A stretch of DNA of 64,000 bases, taken from assembly GCA_020637335.1 (NCBI GenBank), contig JACJWC010000007.1:62001-126000 (forward strand), written 5' to 3'. Below the pieces are notes generated by a model, which was not told the DNA's origin, ran no database searches, and was given only the letters and a program-made list of their open reading frames with translations. A program made the translations under genes and the position numbers. The DNA comes from Acidobacteriota bacterium (GTDB lineage Bacteria; Acidobacteriota; Holophagae; Acanthopleuribacterales; Acanthopleuribacteraceae). Numbering within the stretch: position 1 is the first letter of the stretch; each line of letters begins with the position of its first letter. Of this stretch, positions 1 to 9,103 are shown in pieces.

Positions 1-416
1 TAAATCATGACAATCATCTTGTAGTTGAAGGGCAGGCCATAAACGGAGTCCTTGTAGGTCATAGCCTGCAAGGTAACGGGAAGAAAACTCTCACGGGTCT
101 CGTCTTCCAGAAAAAAATCAAGGGGTTCGACCGTTTGGCCCGATTCGACCCATCCACCTAAGCGGTCTTGGGCAAAAATAAAAACATCCGGTCCTTTGCC
201 GCGTGGGACGGCGGCCGTAATCTTGTCGGCCAATGCATCGTAGGGCACAGCAAGAGTGGAAACGGTTATTGCCGGTTGGGTTTGGTTGTACTGGTCCACC
301 AACTTTTCAAACGCGATGCGTTCGGCGCCGCGGTAAGCGTGCCAAACGACCAATTTGTCCTGGGCAAACAACGAGCCTACAAGGCAAAAAAACAAGCTTA
401 ATCGTGTCCAATTCAT
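1..416 (-). CDS. MalE-type sugar ABC transporter substrate-binding protein (partial)
   Basis: The gene starts at an ATG at 416 and leaves the left edge of the window, so only about 138 residues are visible. The protein opens with a signal peptide (MNWTRLSLFFCLVGSLFA, cleavage before QDK). It continues with the family-1 solute-binding pattern: KLVVWHAY near the mature N-terminus, GPDVFIFAQDRLGGW and YGLPFNYKMIVMI. It should bind maltodextrin or a similar sugar in the periplasm. An AGGAGG site lies inside the end of the upstream ATPase gene, whose stop is only 2 nt away, so the two are one operon. The substrate is inferred from the neighbouring amylase and glucan genes, not from binding residues. 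Confidence 0.88.
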   Translation of the reverse strand, partial: MNWTRLSLFFCLVGSLFAQDKLVVWHAYRGAERIAFEKLVDQYNQTQPAITVSTLAVPYDALADKITAAVPRGKGPDVFIFAQDRLGGWVESGQTVEPLDFFLEDETRESFLPVTLQAMTYKDSVYGLPFNYKMIVMI

Positions 417-418
417 TA

Positions 419-1537
419 TTAATCCTCCTGTTCCAAATGCCGTTCTTGATCCAGGCTCAGCGCTTGTTCGGAGGCGGGATCAAACAGATAAAGGTGACGT
501 GTGTCGACGTATAAGGTGAGTTGATCGCCGAGTTGACCAAGGCAGGACGGCGGTAATTTGGCAACCAGCGGTTGGCCCTGTAATTGCGCATGGACAATCA
601 CCTCATTGCCCAGCGGTTCGACCAAAAACACTTCCGTTTCAACGGCGACCTGATAATCGGCCTTTTGGGTCCAACTGACCCGACCCGGTCGAATTCCCCA
701 CTTGATGTCGCGGTTGCGGAAGGATTGAGCAGCATGGCTGTAACATGGGGGGATCGGAATTTTAAAGCCAGGACCTTCGACCTGATCCCCACTCGCGCTC
801 ACCGATGCGGTCAACACATTCATGGGCGGTGAACCAATGAATCGGGCGACAAAAATGTTGTCAGGGCTGTTGAAAAGCTGGAGCGGCGTACCGACTTGCA
901 TCAGTTGGCCCTTGTTCAGCACGGTGATGCGATGGCCCATGGTCATGGCCTCCACCTGATCGTGGGTGACGTAAACGGCCGTGGTCTGCAATTTTTTCTG
1001 CAACTGGGATATTTCCGAACGCATCTGGACCCGCAACTCGGCATCCAGATTGGAAAGCGGCTCATCAAACAGGAAAACTTTGGGATTGCGCACAATGGCC
1101 CGACCCAAAGCGACCCGTTGGCGTTGACCGCCGGAAAGCGCCTTGGGTTTGCGATCCAACAATTGGGATAAACCCAGCATTTTGGCAGCGTCGTCGACCT
1201 TTTGGTTGATCTCTGGTTTGGGCATTTTGCGCATCTTGAGACCAAACCCGATGTTTTCGCGCACAGTCATGTGCGGATACAGCGCGTAACTTTGGAAAAC
1301 CATCGCCACATCGCGGTCTTTGGGTGCCCAGTCATTGACTCGGTTGTCGCCAATAAACAAATTACCTTCCGAGATTTCTTCCAAGCCAGCGATCATGCGC
1401 AAGGCGGTGGATTTCCCACAGCCGGAAGGTCCGACCAGAACCATAAACTCCTTATCCTGGATTTCCAGGTTGAGCCCTTCAATGACGGAAACCTCGCCGT
1501 AGCGTTTACAAATATTCTCCAGTCGGATGCCAGCCAT
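419..1537 (-). CDS. malK: Sugar ABC transporter ATP-binding protein (MalK/UgpC/MsmX type)
   Basis: This 372-residue protein is the ATPase of a carbohydrate importer. Walker A (GPSGCGKST), the signature motif (LSGGQRQRVALGRAI), Walker B (VFLFDEPLSNLDA) and the switch His (YVTHDQ) are all intact. The C-terminal third has the length and character of the OB/TOBE domain of MalK proteins. It starts at 1537, directly after the amylase stop at 1538, with an AGGAAA site upstream. It is followed 2 nt later by the binding-protein gene. The permease genes are not in the window and are expected to the left. MalK-type ATPases can serve several sugars, so the exact substrate is open. Confidence 0.92.
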   Translation of the reverse strand: MAGIRLENICKRYGEVSVIEGLNLEIQDKEFMVLVGPSGCGKSTALRMIAGLEEISEGNLFIGDNRVNDWAPKDRDVAMVFQSYALYPHMTVRENIGFGLKMRKMPKPEINQKVDDAAKMLGLSQLLDRKPKALSGGQRQRVALGRAIVRNPKVFLFDEPLSNLDAELRVQMRSEISQLQKKLQTTAVYVTHDQVEAMTMGHRITVLNKGQLMQVGTPLQLFNSPDNIFVARFIGSPPMNVLTASVSASGDQVEGPGFKIPIPPCYSHAAQSFRNRDIKWGIRPGRVSWTQKADYQVAVETEVFLVEPLGNEVIVHAQLQGQPLVAKLPPSCLGQLGDQLTLYVDTRHLYLFDPASEQALSLDQERHLEQED

Positions 1538-3034
1538 TTAGGGTTTCCTTTCTGTCACAAAAACGCGAACCTGCAGCGGAGCCAAGGTCAGGGACCAACC
1601 GGTTTCGGTTAAGCTGGGCCGATCGCCGTTTAGGCCATCTTCCAACGCGCTGATACCATCCTGAGCGGGAACCATCACAGTCGTTTCCAAGCCTGAGCGA
1701 TTGGCGGCTACCCAAACCCGCTCGCCCGATTCCGGGTCCTGACGCTCAAAGACCAACACATCGCCATCGGTTGAAAGTTCGCGGTAGGTTCCGACCATGA
1801 GGGCCGGATGCGCTTTGCGCAGGGCGATCCAATGGCGGTAGAAATCAAACATGTCCGTATCTTGAGGTAGCGCTTTACCCGGCAGGGTTTGGTTGTCGCC
1901 CCAGGGCATGTCTGAGCGGTTGTCGGGCCAATCACCGCCAATCCGAGCCACCTCTTCGCCGTAATAAATTACTGGTATACCTAATGTGGAAAGTTGCAGC
2001 GCCACACACATCTGAAAGCGTTTTTTGTCGCCCTTGAGTTGGTAAAAAGCGCCGGGAACATCATGCGAACTCAAATAATGGGCCATTTGGTAACCCGCCC
2101 GGATCTGGTGGCGTTTTTGCAAGTAGCGCGAAAAGGCAATCGTGCGACCGCGGCCCTGCACAAAAGAAATCACGTTGCCGGCAAAGGTGAAATCAAAGCC
2201 GGCATCCATTTCATCGCGTTCAAACCAGGGATCACAGACCTGGTAACTGCCGCCCCATACTTCACCGACCAGGAAAAACGGCCGTTGGAGTTCCTCGCGC
2301 AGGCGTTTGCGGTTCTCGCTCCAAAACGGATGGTCGACATGTTTGACGGTGTCCAAACGGAACCCATCCAAATCAAAGGACTTGGCCCAATGCAACTGCG
2401 CGTTAATCAGGTAATCTCGCACCTGGGCATCTTCAGTGCGGAAATCGGGTAAACCGGCGATGCAGGACGTCAAGTCGTCTTCACCGCAAGCGGAGCCGTA
2501 ACGCAACCAGGCCTTAGTTGCCGGATCCTGGATGTAATGACTGCCGTAGCCCGCATGGTTGTAAACCACATCCAATAGAACTTTGATCCCGCGCTGATGC
2601 GCTTTTTCTATCAGTTCACGCAGGTCCGACTCCGTGCCGAAGCGTGGATCCAAGCGGGTGAAATCATCGGCCCAATAGCCGTGGTAAGCCCAATCCGGGA
2701 AGCCAATCGCATCGGTATAATCATCAATATTCTTGACCAGCGGCGTTATCCACAACGCGGTAATACCCAATTCGCTCAAGTAGGGCAGTTTCTGGGTCAG
2801 GCCACGTAAATCGCCCCCGTGAAACGCGCCTTTTCCATCCAGATCCACCTTGATGTTGTTGCTGAGGTCACCATCGGCGAAGCGATCCACGATCACGAAA
2901 TACAGCACCTCATCGGCCCAGTCCTGGCTGGATGTTTGGCCAAAGCCCAACCCAGCCATCAAACCGAGCAAGATCACCCTGAGCCCGCGAAAAAGGAACG
3001 CGATTCGGCCCGGACGATTTGCGGTATTTCCCAT
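1538..3034 (-). CDS. Secreted alpha-amylase family protein (GH13)
   Basis: A GH13 hydrolase of 498 residues that probably cleaves starch or glycogen-type glucans outside the cytoplasm. Visible motifs are DVVYNHAGY (region I), GFRLDTVKHV with the nucleophile Asp, FFLVGEVWGG with the acid/base Glu, and SSHDVPG with the third Asp, so the catalytic set is complete. A hydrophobic stretch (VILLGLMAGLGFG) near the N-terminus suggests a signal peptide. I chose the ATG at 3034 because GGGGTG lies just upstream. An in-frame ATG at 3046 has no ribosome binding site. It is the first gene of the amylase-malK-malE operon, behind a palindromic operator. Confidence 0.9.
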   Translation of the reverse strand: MGNTANRPGRIAFLFRGLRVILLGLMAGLGFGQTSSQDWADEVLYFVIVDRFADGDLSNNIKVDLDGKGAFHGGDLRGLTQKLPYLSELGITALWITPLVKNIDDYTDAIGFPDWAYHGYWADDFTRLDPRFGTESDLRELIEKAHQRGIKVLLDVVYNHAGYGSHYIQDPATKAWLRYGSACGEDDLTSCIAGLPDFRTEDAQVRDYLINAQLHWAKSFDLDGFRLDTVKHVDHPFWSENRKRLREELQRPFFLVGEVWGGSYQVCDPWFERDEMDAGFDFTFAGNVISFVQGRGRTIAFSRYLQKRHQIRAGYQMAHYLSSHDVPGAFYQLKGDKKRFQMCVALQLSTLGIPVIYYGEEVARIGGDWPDNRSDMPWGDNQTLPGKALPQDTDMFDFYRHWIALRKAHPALMVGTYRELSTDGDVLVFERQDPESGERVWVAANRSGLETTVMVPAQDGISALEDGLNGDRPSLTETGWSLTLAPLQVRVFVTERKP

Positions 3035-3046
3035 GCTACACCCCAT

Positions 3047-3335
3047 TTCAAGTGGCGAAGGAACCCATCAGCTCCGGCTTTCCCGGTCCGGAACCTCAAT
3101 TGAAGATCACTTTGTCCGTAACTAGTTTTACCACCCCAAATGTAGTTTTGCTACATTTTTTTAGCCCAAACCAGAAATTGTTTGTATGTATCTTAAAATA
3201 TTATGTTTAACTTCAAATCTAGAAAGGGTTTTGTTTTGCTAGTTTGCAGGAGTGATAAGGGTTGAGCGGTTTTTTGTGCCGTTTTGGGTTGTTTGATTGC
3301 GAATGCGTCGCATTTTTTTGTAGTGAAAGACAAAT
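3047..3335. promoter_or_regulatory. Leader and promoter region of the amylase-malK-malE operon
   Basis: This 289-nt gap separates the GlgX-MalQ stop from the amylase start. It is AT-rich and holds the palindromic operator at 3138-3158. No clean sigma-70 promoter or minus-strand terminator could be picked out, so the amylase operon may be transcribed from its own promoter, from read-through of the glycogen operon, or both. Confidence 0.5.
3138..3158. promoter_or_regulatory. Palindromic operator, probable RpiR-family site 1
   Basis: The sequence is AAATGTAG, a TTTTG spacer, then CTACATTT: an 8-bp inverted repeat. The 15-nt core TGTAGTTTTGCTACA is identical, including the asymmetric spacer, to the site at 9985-9999 beside the RpiR gene. 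It lies about 105 nt before the amylase start. Arms of the TGTA/TACA type resemble those recorded for HexR/RpiR proteins; assignment to this regulator is inferred. Confidence 0.75.
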
Positions 3336-6300
3336 TCAGGCACGATGGGTCGATTGGGTTATTCCGCCTAATCGCTGGAGTAGGTCCGGGCTCAGAGCTT
3401 TGGCAGGTAGCCGGAATTGCCAGTTGCCCTGCGCTTTGCCCGGCGCGTTCATACGCGCTTCACTGCCCAAACCCAACAGGTCCTGAATCGGGAAAATCAC
3501 CGTGGCAGCGCGTGATTGCGAGACCGCATTAATCGCGGACCAGTGCCATTCGGACTCGAGTGCGTTGAGATAACCCAAGGCCCGCTGGCGCGTATCCGCA
3601 TCGGGCTCCGTCTTAATCCAGCCCTGAAACGTATCGTTGTCATGTGTTCCAGAATAGGCGACACACGCTTCCTCATATTGATCAGGGCGATGGATCGCAC
3701 AGCCCGGATCCGAACCAAAGGCGAACTGCAGAACCCGCATCCCGGGAAATCCCAGCTTGGCGCGCAAAGCTTCAACATCCGGGGTAATGATGCCCAGATC
3801 CTCAGCAATAATCGGCAACGGCCCTAAAACCTCGGCCAGTTTGCGGAACAACTTCATACCGGGCCCACAGACCCATCTCCCTTCAATTGCATCTTCTTTC
3901 TCCGCAGGCACTTCCCAATAAGCGGCAAACCCGCGGAAATGATCCAGGCGGATGCGGTCAAAGCGCTGTAAACTGGCTCTGACCCGCGCAACCCACCAAT
4001 CAAAACCGCGTTGTTCCAAAACCTTCCAACGAAACAGTGGATTACCCCAGCGTTGGCCCTTTTCGGCAAAATAGTCGGGTGGAACCCCGGCAACAACTCG
4101 TGGCGTCCCGTCCGGCAACAAATCAAACAGGCTGGGATTCGCCCACACATCGGCACTGTCATGGGCCACAAAAATGGGAATATCGCCAATAATCTGGATG
4201 CCATGGCCATTGGCATAAGCCTTGACCGTGTGCCACTGCTGAAAAAACAGGAATTGCAGAACCTTTTGGACCTGAATCTCCGCTGCATGGGCATTTTCAA
4301 ACGCGCCCATCGCCGAAGCATCGCGTCGCCTGAGGTCTGCCGGCCATTCATGCCAGGGTCTGCCGTTTTGCTTGGCTTTGATGACGGCAAATCGGGCGTA
4401 GTCATCCAACCAATTGGGCCCATTTTCGCTGCAGAAATTTTCAAGGGCGACTTTTTGCGCCGGACTGGCCTTTTGCGCAAACTGACTGGCCGCCTTGAAC
4501 AATAACGGTACTTTTAACTGGACCAAACTGCCAAAATCCACTTGATCTGCTGGCAAAGCCTCAAGCGGTTTAAGCTCGGATTTCTCCAATAGGTTTTGCT
4601 GAACCAATACGTCCAAATCGATCAGAAGCGGGTTCCCAGCAAAAGTGCTCAAGCTCTGATAGGGCGAATCGCCAAATCCAGTGGGCCCTAAAGGCAGGAC
4701 TTGCCAGAGCGATTGCTTGGCCGAAACAAGAGCATCCACAAAACGTTTGGCCTCAGCACCAAACGTTCCAATGCCATGAACCCCAGGCAAGGAGGAGGGA
4801 TGCATCAACACCCCACTGGCGCGTTTAAACGTCTGGGCATAAACATTTTCCTGGCCAACCAATGACCACAAACTCAAGGAATTGGCCGATTGTTCCAACG
4901 AACCCGCTGGCGCATGTACGACCACATTTGAATACGGATCTTCGCTATCCAAGAGCCTGCGCCATTGTGCTCCGTTGCCCACCTTTGGCAGGCTAAAACC
5001 CACCGAATCCTCGCTGTGCGGGTTAATGCACAAGGCCAGCGCCGTGTCTTGCTCCCGGCCGACTGCGGCCCAAATAACCGTAAAGGGCAGGGCTTGTTCG
5101 TTGTGCCAAAACGTATCCGTCAGCGCGTTACCCGCAGGATCCAACCATTGAATATCCTTTAAACCCGTGCTGGCCTGACTTTCCGAGCCATGCACATACC
5201 CATCGCGCTGAAATACGGGATGATTTTGGCGGATGTGGATCAATCTTTGGACAAACCGCTGCAGTTCCCATTCCTCATCGTCAACCGTTTCCCAATCCAA
5301 CCAACTAATCCGATTGTCCTGGCAATACGCATTGTTATTGCCCTGCTGAGAATGGCCCAGTTCATCGCCCTGGCACAGCATCGGCGTACCCTGAGAAAGC
5401 AGCAAACTGGCCAACAGATTTCGGCGCGTTTTCAAACGGGCGTGCACAATTTGGTGGTCGTCGGTTGTACCTTCCGTTCCGTGGTTCCAAGGCAGTTCAT
5501 GATCGTTGCCATCGCGATTATTCTCGCCATTGGCCCAATTGTGTTTTTCGCTAAAGGCGACCAGATCGAATAAGGTAAATCCGTCATGACTGGCCAGGTA
5601 ATTGACCGAAGCCCAAGGCGCTCGGCCTTTTGCTTCAAATAAATCCGAGGAACCGTGTAAGCGTTTGGCGAAATCACTGTTTTGATGGTGGTCGCCGCGC
5701 CAGAACCGACGCATGGCCGTGCGAAAGCGATCGTTCCATTCGGCCCAGCCAGCAGGAAACTGACCGACCGAATAGCCCTGCTCGCCCATATCCCACGGTT
5801 CGGCAATGCATTTGCAATGGCGCAGGACCGGATCCTGGGCCAGAGCCGTAAAAAATGGAGCATACGGGCTGAACTCGGTTGAACCTCTACCGAGGATCGG
5901 CGCGAGATCAAAACGAAATCCATCAACTTCCATTTCAGTCGCCCAAAATCGCAAACTGTCCAAAGTCAGCTGCACCACCCGCGGATGAGAAAAATCCAGC
6001 GCATTGCCACATCCGCTCCAATTGCGGTAGCGACTGGCATCTTGCGAATCCAGGCGATAATAGTGGAAATTATCGATCCCTTTGAAATTCAAAGTGGGTC
6101 CCAAATGATCGCCTTCGGCGGAGTGGTTGTAGACAACGTCTAACAGGACCTCAATGCCTTGTGCATGGAAACGGCGCACCATATTCCTGAATTCAACCAA
6201 CTCGTTTTGATGAAGATAACGATTTTCGGGTGCGAAAAAGCAAGCCGAGTTGTAACCCCAATAATTGGTTAGGTGCAGATCAACCAAGGCATGTTCATCC

Positions 6301-6941
6301 ATAAAGGCCTGGATAGGCATCAGTTCAACCGCAGTCACGCCCAGTGCCTTGAGATATTCGATGGCCCGCGGATGCGAGAGCCCTAAAAATGTGCCACGAA
6401 CCGTCTCTGGAATGGCCGGATTCAGTTGGGTGAAGCCCTTGACATGCAGTTCGTAAATCACGCTGCGGTTCCATGGGATGTTTGGCTTTTCCATGCGATC
6501 GGCCAATGGGCCAACCACCACGCATTTCGGCATAAATGGCGCACTGTCGGACAAACTGATCGATAGATCCTTTTGCGGGCTCCCAGTTCGGAACCCGTAT
6601 TGGCTAGGATGCGGCGTCAACGCCTTGGACAACAAACGGGTGTATGGGTCGAGCAATAGTTTGTGCGGATTAAATCGCATGCCGCGATGCGGTTCGTATT
6701 TTCCGTGAACGCGATAACCGTAAAGCTGACCCGGCATCAGACCCGGTACATAACCGTGCCAAACATCGTGGGTTTTGCCGGGTAAGACAAGCCGCGTTTC
6801 GTGTTTGCCACTGGCATCAAACAGACACAGTTCCACCTGCTCGGCCTGGGCACTGAACAGGGCAAAGTTGATACCTTCTCCGTCCCAGTTCGCACCTAAA
6901 CGATCCGCCGAGCCCGGCTTGATTTCCAACAGACTTTTCAT
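3336..6941 (-). CDS. glgX-malQ: Fused glycogen debranching enzyme GlgX and 4-alpha-glucanotransferase MalQ
   Basis: One frame of 1201 residues joins two complete enzymes. Residues 1 to about 695 are GlgX: an N-terminal CBM48-like domain, then GH13 motifs DVVYNHSAEG, GFRFDLAPILG (nucleophile), CIAEPWDMGE (acid/base) and LASHDGFTL. From about residue 705 comes a roughly 500-residue GH77 amylomaltase with GVLMHPSSLPG, RIRLDHFRGF (nucleophile), IIAEDLGIITPDV (acid/base) and YSGTHDNDTFQGW. Debranching releases short chains that MalQ can disproportionate. The start at 6941 overlaps the stop of the GlgB-like gene as ATGA. The frame stays open further upstream, but that part lies inside the GlgB-like gene and is not homologous. 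Both halves look active. Confidence 0.93.
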   Translation of the reverse strand: MKSLLEIKPGSADRLGANWDGEGINFALFSAQAEQVELCLFDASGKHETRLVLPGKTHDVWHGYVPGLMPGQLYGYRVHGKYEPHRGMRFNPHKLLLDPYTRLLSKALTPHPSQYGFRTGSPQKDLSISLSDSAPFMPKCVVVGPLADRMEKPNIPWNRSVIYELHVKGFTQLNPAIPETVRGTFLGLSHPRAIEYLKALGVTAVELMPIQAFMDEHALVDLHLTNYWGYNSACFFAPENRYLHQNELVEFRNMVRRFHAQGIEVLLDVVYNHSAEGDHLGPTLNFKGIDNFHYYRLDSQDASRYRNWSGCGNALDFSHPRVVQLTLDSLRFWATEMEVDGFRFDLAPILGRGSTEFSPYAPFFTALAQDPVLRHCKCIAEPWDMGEQGYSVGQFPAGWAEWNDRFRTAMRRFWRGDHHQNSDFAKRLHGSSDLFEAKGRAPWASVNYLASHDGFTLFDLVAFSEKHNWANGENNRDGNDHELPWNHGTEGTTDDHQIVHARLKTRRNLLASLLLSQGTPMLCQGDELGHSQQGNNNAYCQDNRISWLDWETVDDEEWELQRFVQRLIHIRQNHPVFQRDGYVHGSESQASTGLKDIQWLDPAGNALTDTFWHNEQALPFTVIWAAVGREQDTALALCINPHSEDSVGFSLPKVGNGAQWRRLLDSEDPYSNVVVHAPAGSLEQSANSLSLWSLVGQENVYAQTFKRASGVLMHPSSLPGVHGIGTFGAEAKRFVDALVSAKQSLWQVLPLGPTGFGDSPYQSLSTFAGNPLLIDLDVLVQQNLLEKSELKPLEALPADQVDFGSLVQLKVPLLFKAASQFAQKASPAQKVALENFCSENGPNWLDDYARFAVIKAKQNGRPWHEWPADLRRRDASAMGAFENAHAAEIQVQKVLQFLFFQQWHTVKAYANGHGIQIIGDIPIFVAHDSADVWANPSLFDLLPDGTPRVVAGVPPDYFAEKGQRWGNPLFRWKVLEQRGFDWWVARVRASLQRFDRIRLDHFRGFAAYWEVPAEKEDAIEGRWVCGPGMKLFRKLAEVLGPLPIIAEDLGIITPDVEALRAKLGFPGMRVLQFAFGSDPGCAIHRPDQYEEACVAYSGTHDNDTFQGWIKTEPDADTRQRALGYLNALESEWHWSAINAVSQSRAATVIFPIQDLLGLGSEARMNAPGKAQGNWQFRLPAKALSPDLLQRLGGITQSTHRA

Positions 6942-9103
6942 GGCTTTAACTCCAAAACAAGACAGGCATGGGCTGGCACATCCAAACAAATCGAATCGCT
7001 GAAACCGTCCGCGCTGATGGCCTGGCTGACCAGAGATTGAGGGTATTGGGTCTGTCCACCAAAACGCGGCTCGTCGCTGGAAAAAATCACTTGGTAGGAT
7101 CCCGGAACAGGAACGCCCACCCGCAAACCCGGCCGCACAACCGGCGTAAAATGAGCCACTACCAGCAAAAAGGCTCCCGATTGGGCCCGCCGCAAATAGG
7201 CATAAACCGACCAATCCTGATTTTGGGTTTGCACCCAGGTGAAGTGGTTGGGATCGGTATCCGGCTCATGCAAGGCCGCCTGACTCCGATATAAGCGGTT
7301 TAAACCGGCAATGAGCTTTTTAAGTCCCACAAAATCCGCACGTTTCGAACGTGAATGATCCAGGCTGACCTGCTCCTCATCGGCCAGAAACGCCCATTCG
7401 GTGCCCATCGCCATCCATTTTTTACCCGGGAAACACCACATCCAGGTTAACAATGCACGCAATTGAGCCAATTGTTGAGATTCGCTACCCGGAAACAACC
7501 CCAATATATCCGGTCCCTGCAACTGGCTGCGCAGGCCAAAAGGTAAAATGTAGTGCTCGTTATGGGCATAGAGCTGGGTTTTGATCAGCTCATTGTGGTG
7601 GTACCTGCGGTAAATGGGGTCTTTGCGGAAATAACTCAAAACATCGCGAAACCAGGAATCATTCATTTGAAACGAAAAACCCAGCCCACCCTGGTAGGTC
7701 GGTCGGGTTGCGCCCGGCCACACGGCATCTCCCCCGGCAATGCTCAAAACAGATGGATCCTCGCCTTTTGCCAATTCGTTCAGGAATCGCAACAGTTCCA
7801 AGGCATGTAAATGGATATTGCCACCCAGGTGATTGGGCACCCAGTCCGTGCGGCGAAAGTCCAAGTACAACAAGCGGGCCAGACCCGGCACGCATAACCC
7901 ATCAAAGCCAAAGCGTTTGATCCAGTACAACCCACTAGAAACCAGGAAATTCAGCACTTCGTGGCGGCTGATATTAAAAAATCGTCGCTCTGCCAAACTG
8001 GGGTGATGACCCTGGCGGGCATCCTGGTGCTCGTACAGGTGGGTGCCATCCAACTGACCCAATCCACCCGGAAAATGTTCAAACTGACTCAGGGCACTGT
8101 CGCATAAAACACCCAATCCCCGATCGTGGCAGGCTTGCAAGAACCGCTGGAGTTGACGCGGTTGGGTGGTAACCGGAGCAAAAAAATGGGCTTGAGCCGG
8201 GTCAGCTGATGCATCAGCCCAAGCTGTTGATTCCACCAATTGAATGTGGGAAAAACCCATGTCCTGAACGTGCTGGATCAAGGCCTGATTACTTTCCTCC
8301 TCGCCCATCGGCCCATGCTCCAACTCGCGTTTGCGCCAGGCTGCAAGTGAACATTCGTAAATGGAAAGCGCTTCACGGCGCCATTCATGCGATTGCCGGG
8401 AGGCCAAATAGGTCTTCGATTGGGACGGGTTCTGCGCATAGATGACGGACGCTTTGCGCGGATGGCGTTCCACCTGGAACGCAATCGGATCCGTTCGCCA
8501 CGGGCCCAAGGTCCCATCGGCTTCTCGAATGGCGTACATGTAAGGATCGCCCACCTGGAGACCGGGTAAAAACAATTCCCAGATGCCACCGCGGAAACGC
8601 GAACGCATCAAATGGACGCGTGCATCCCAGCTGTTAAAGTCACCAACCACCGATACGGCCTGAGCCTGAGGCGCCCAGATGGCAAAAGAAACGCCGTCCA
8701 CCCCTTCCAAACGACACAGATGTGCACCCAACACACCGTAAAGCGACCAATGTGCGCCTTCGGTCATATCAGCTAAATCGCGTTCGGCCAGCACCGTCCC
8801 GAATCGATAGGGGTCTTCCAGCCAGCTTTCTCGCCCGTAGCGCACCACCTTGAGCACGTAAGGGAACCGGGCGCTGCCCTCCATTTCGGCCAGGAAAAAG
8901 CCCTCTGGATCAAAGCATACCAGGTTGGCATGTGCTTTTTTTCGATCGGAAGACCATAGCTCCACCTGCTCGCATCCGGGCAGAAACACACGGGCCATCA
9001 GGGTTTTGTCGCCCATTTGATGCAGACCGAGATATCCGAATGGGTTGCGATGCAAGCCCTGAAGAATTAGCCCGGCATTTTCTTTCTCAAATGGGACATC
9101 CAT
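6938..9103 (-). CDS. GlgB-like 1,4-alpha-glucan branching enzyme homologue lacking all catalytic residues (pseudoenzyme)
   Basis: The 721-residue length and order match GlgB: N1 domain (NPFGYLGLHQMG), CBM48 (FAIWAPQAQAVSVVGDFNSWD, abridged here), a GH13 barrel with DGTHLYEHQDARQGHHP and GGLGFSFQMNDSW, and a GlgB C-terminal domain (TWMWCFPGKKWMAMGTEWA). The catalytic centre is gone. GlgB's GxDxLRVDAV reads GFDGLCVPGL, so the nucleophile Asp is Pro406 and its Arg is Cys404. The AEES acid/base region reads AGGD with Gly458, and LPLSHDEV reads LPFGLRSQ with Arg525 at the third Asp. The region I histidine is also replaced. The gene has no stop or frameshift. It overlaps its neighbours at both ends (TAATG from the regulator, ATGA into GlgX-MalQ). 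A non-catalytic glycogen-binding or regulatory role is inferred. Confidence 0.88.
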   Translation of the reverse strand: MDVPFEKENAGLILQGLHRNPFGYLGLHQMGDKTLMARVFLPGCEQVELWSSDRKKAHANLVCFDPEGFFLAEMEGSARFPYVLKVVRYGRESWLEDPYRFGTVLAERDLADMTEGAHWSLYGVLGAHLCRLEGVDGVSFAIWAPQAQAVSVVGDFNSWDARVHLMRSRFRGGIWELFLPGLQVGDPYMYAIREADGTLGPWRTDPIAFQVERHPRKASVIYAQNPSQSKTYLASRQSHEWRREALSIYECSLAAWRKRELEHGPMGEEESNQALIQHVQDMGFSHIQLVESTAWADASADPAQAHFFAPVTTQPRQLQRFLQACHDRGLGVLCDSALSQFEHFPGGLGQLDGTHLYEHQDARQGHHPSLAERRFFNISRHEVLNFLVSSGLYWIKRFGFDGLCVPGLARLLYLDFRRTDWVPNHLGGNIHLHALELLRFLNELAKGEDPSVLSIAGGDAVWPGATRPTYQGGLGFSFQMNDSWFRDVLSYFRKDPIYRRYHHNELIKTQLYAHNEHYILPFGLRSQLQGPDILGLFPGSESQQLAQLRALLTWMWCFPGKKWMAMGTEWAFLADEEQVSLDHSRSKRADFVGLKKLIAGLNRLYRSQAALHEPDTDPNHFTWVQTQNQDWSVYAYLRRAQSGAFLLVVAHFTPVVRPGLRVGVPVPGSYQVIFSSDEPRFGGQTQYPQSLVSQAISADGFSDSICLDVPAHACLVLELKP

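Noticed and set aside
3300..3325. Hairpin plus T-run (TGCGA...TCGCA, then ATTTTTTT) read as a plus-strand terminator
   Set aside because: No plus-strand gene ends nearby, the stem is only 5 bp, and on the minus strand the T-run is on the wrong side.
6938..9103. Loss of GlgB catalytic residues through sequencing errors
   Set aside because: Three separate motifs are changed by in-frame multi-base substitutions while flanking motifs and the frame are intact. Random errors would not do this.
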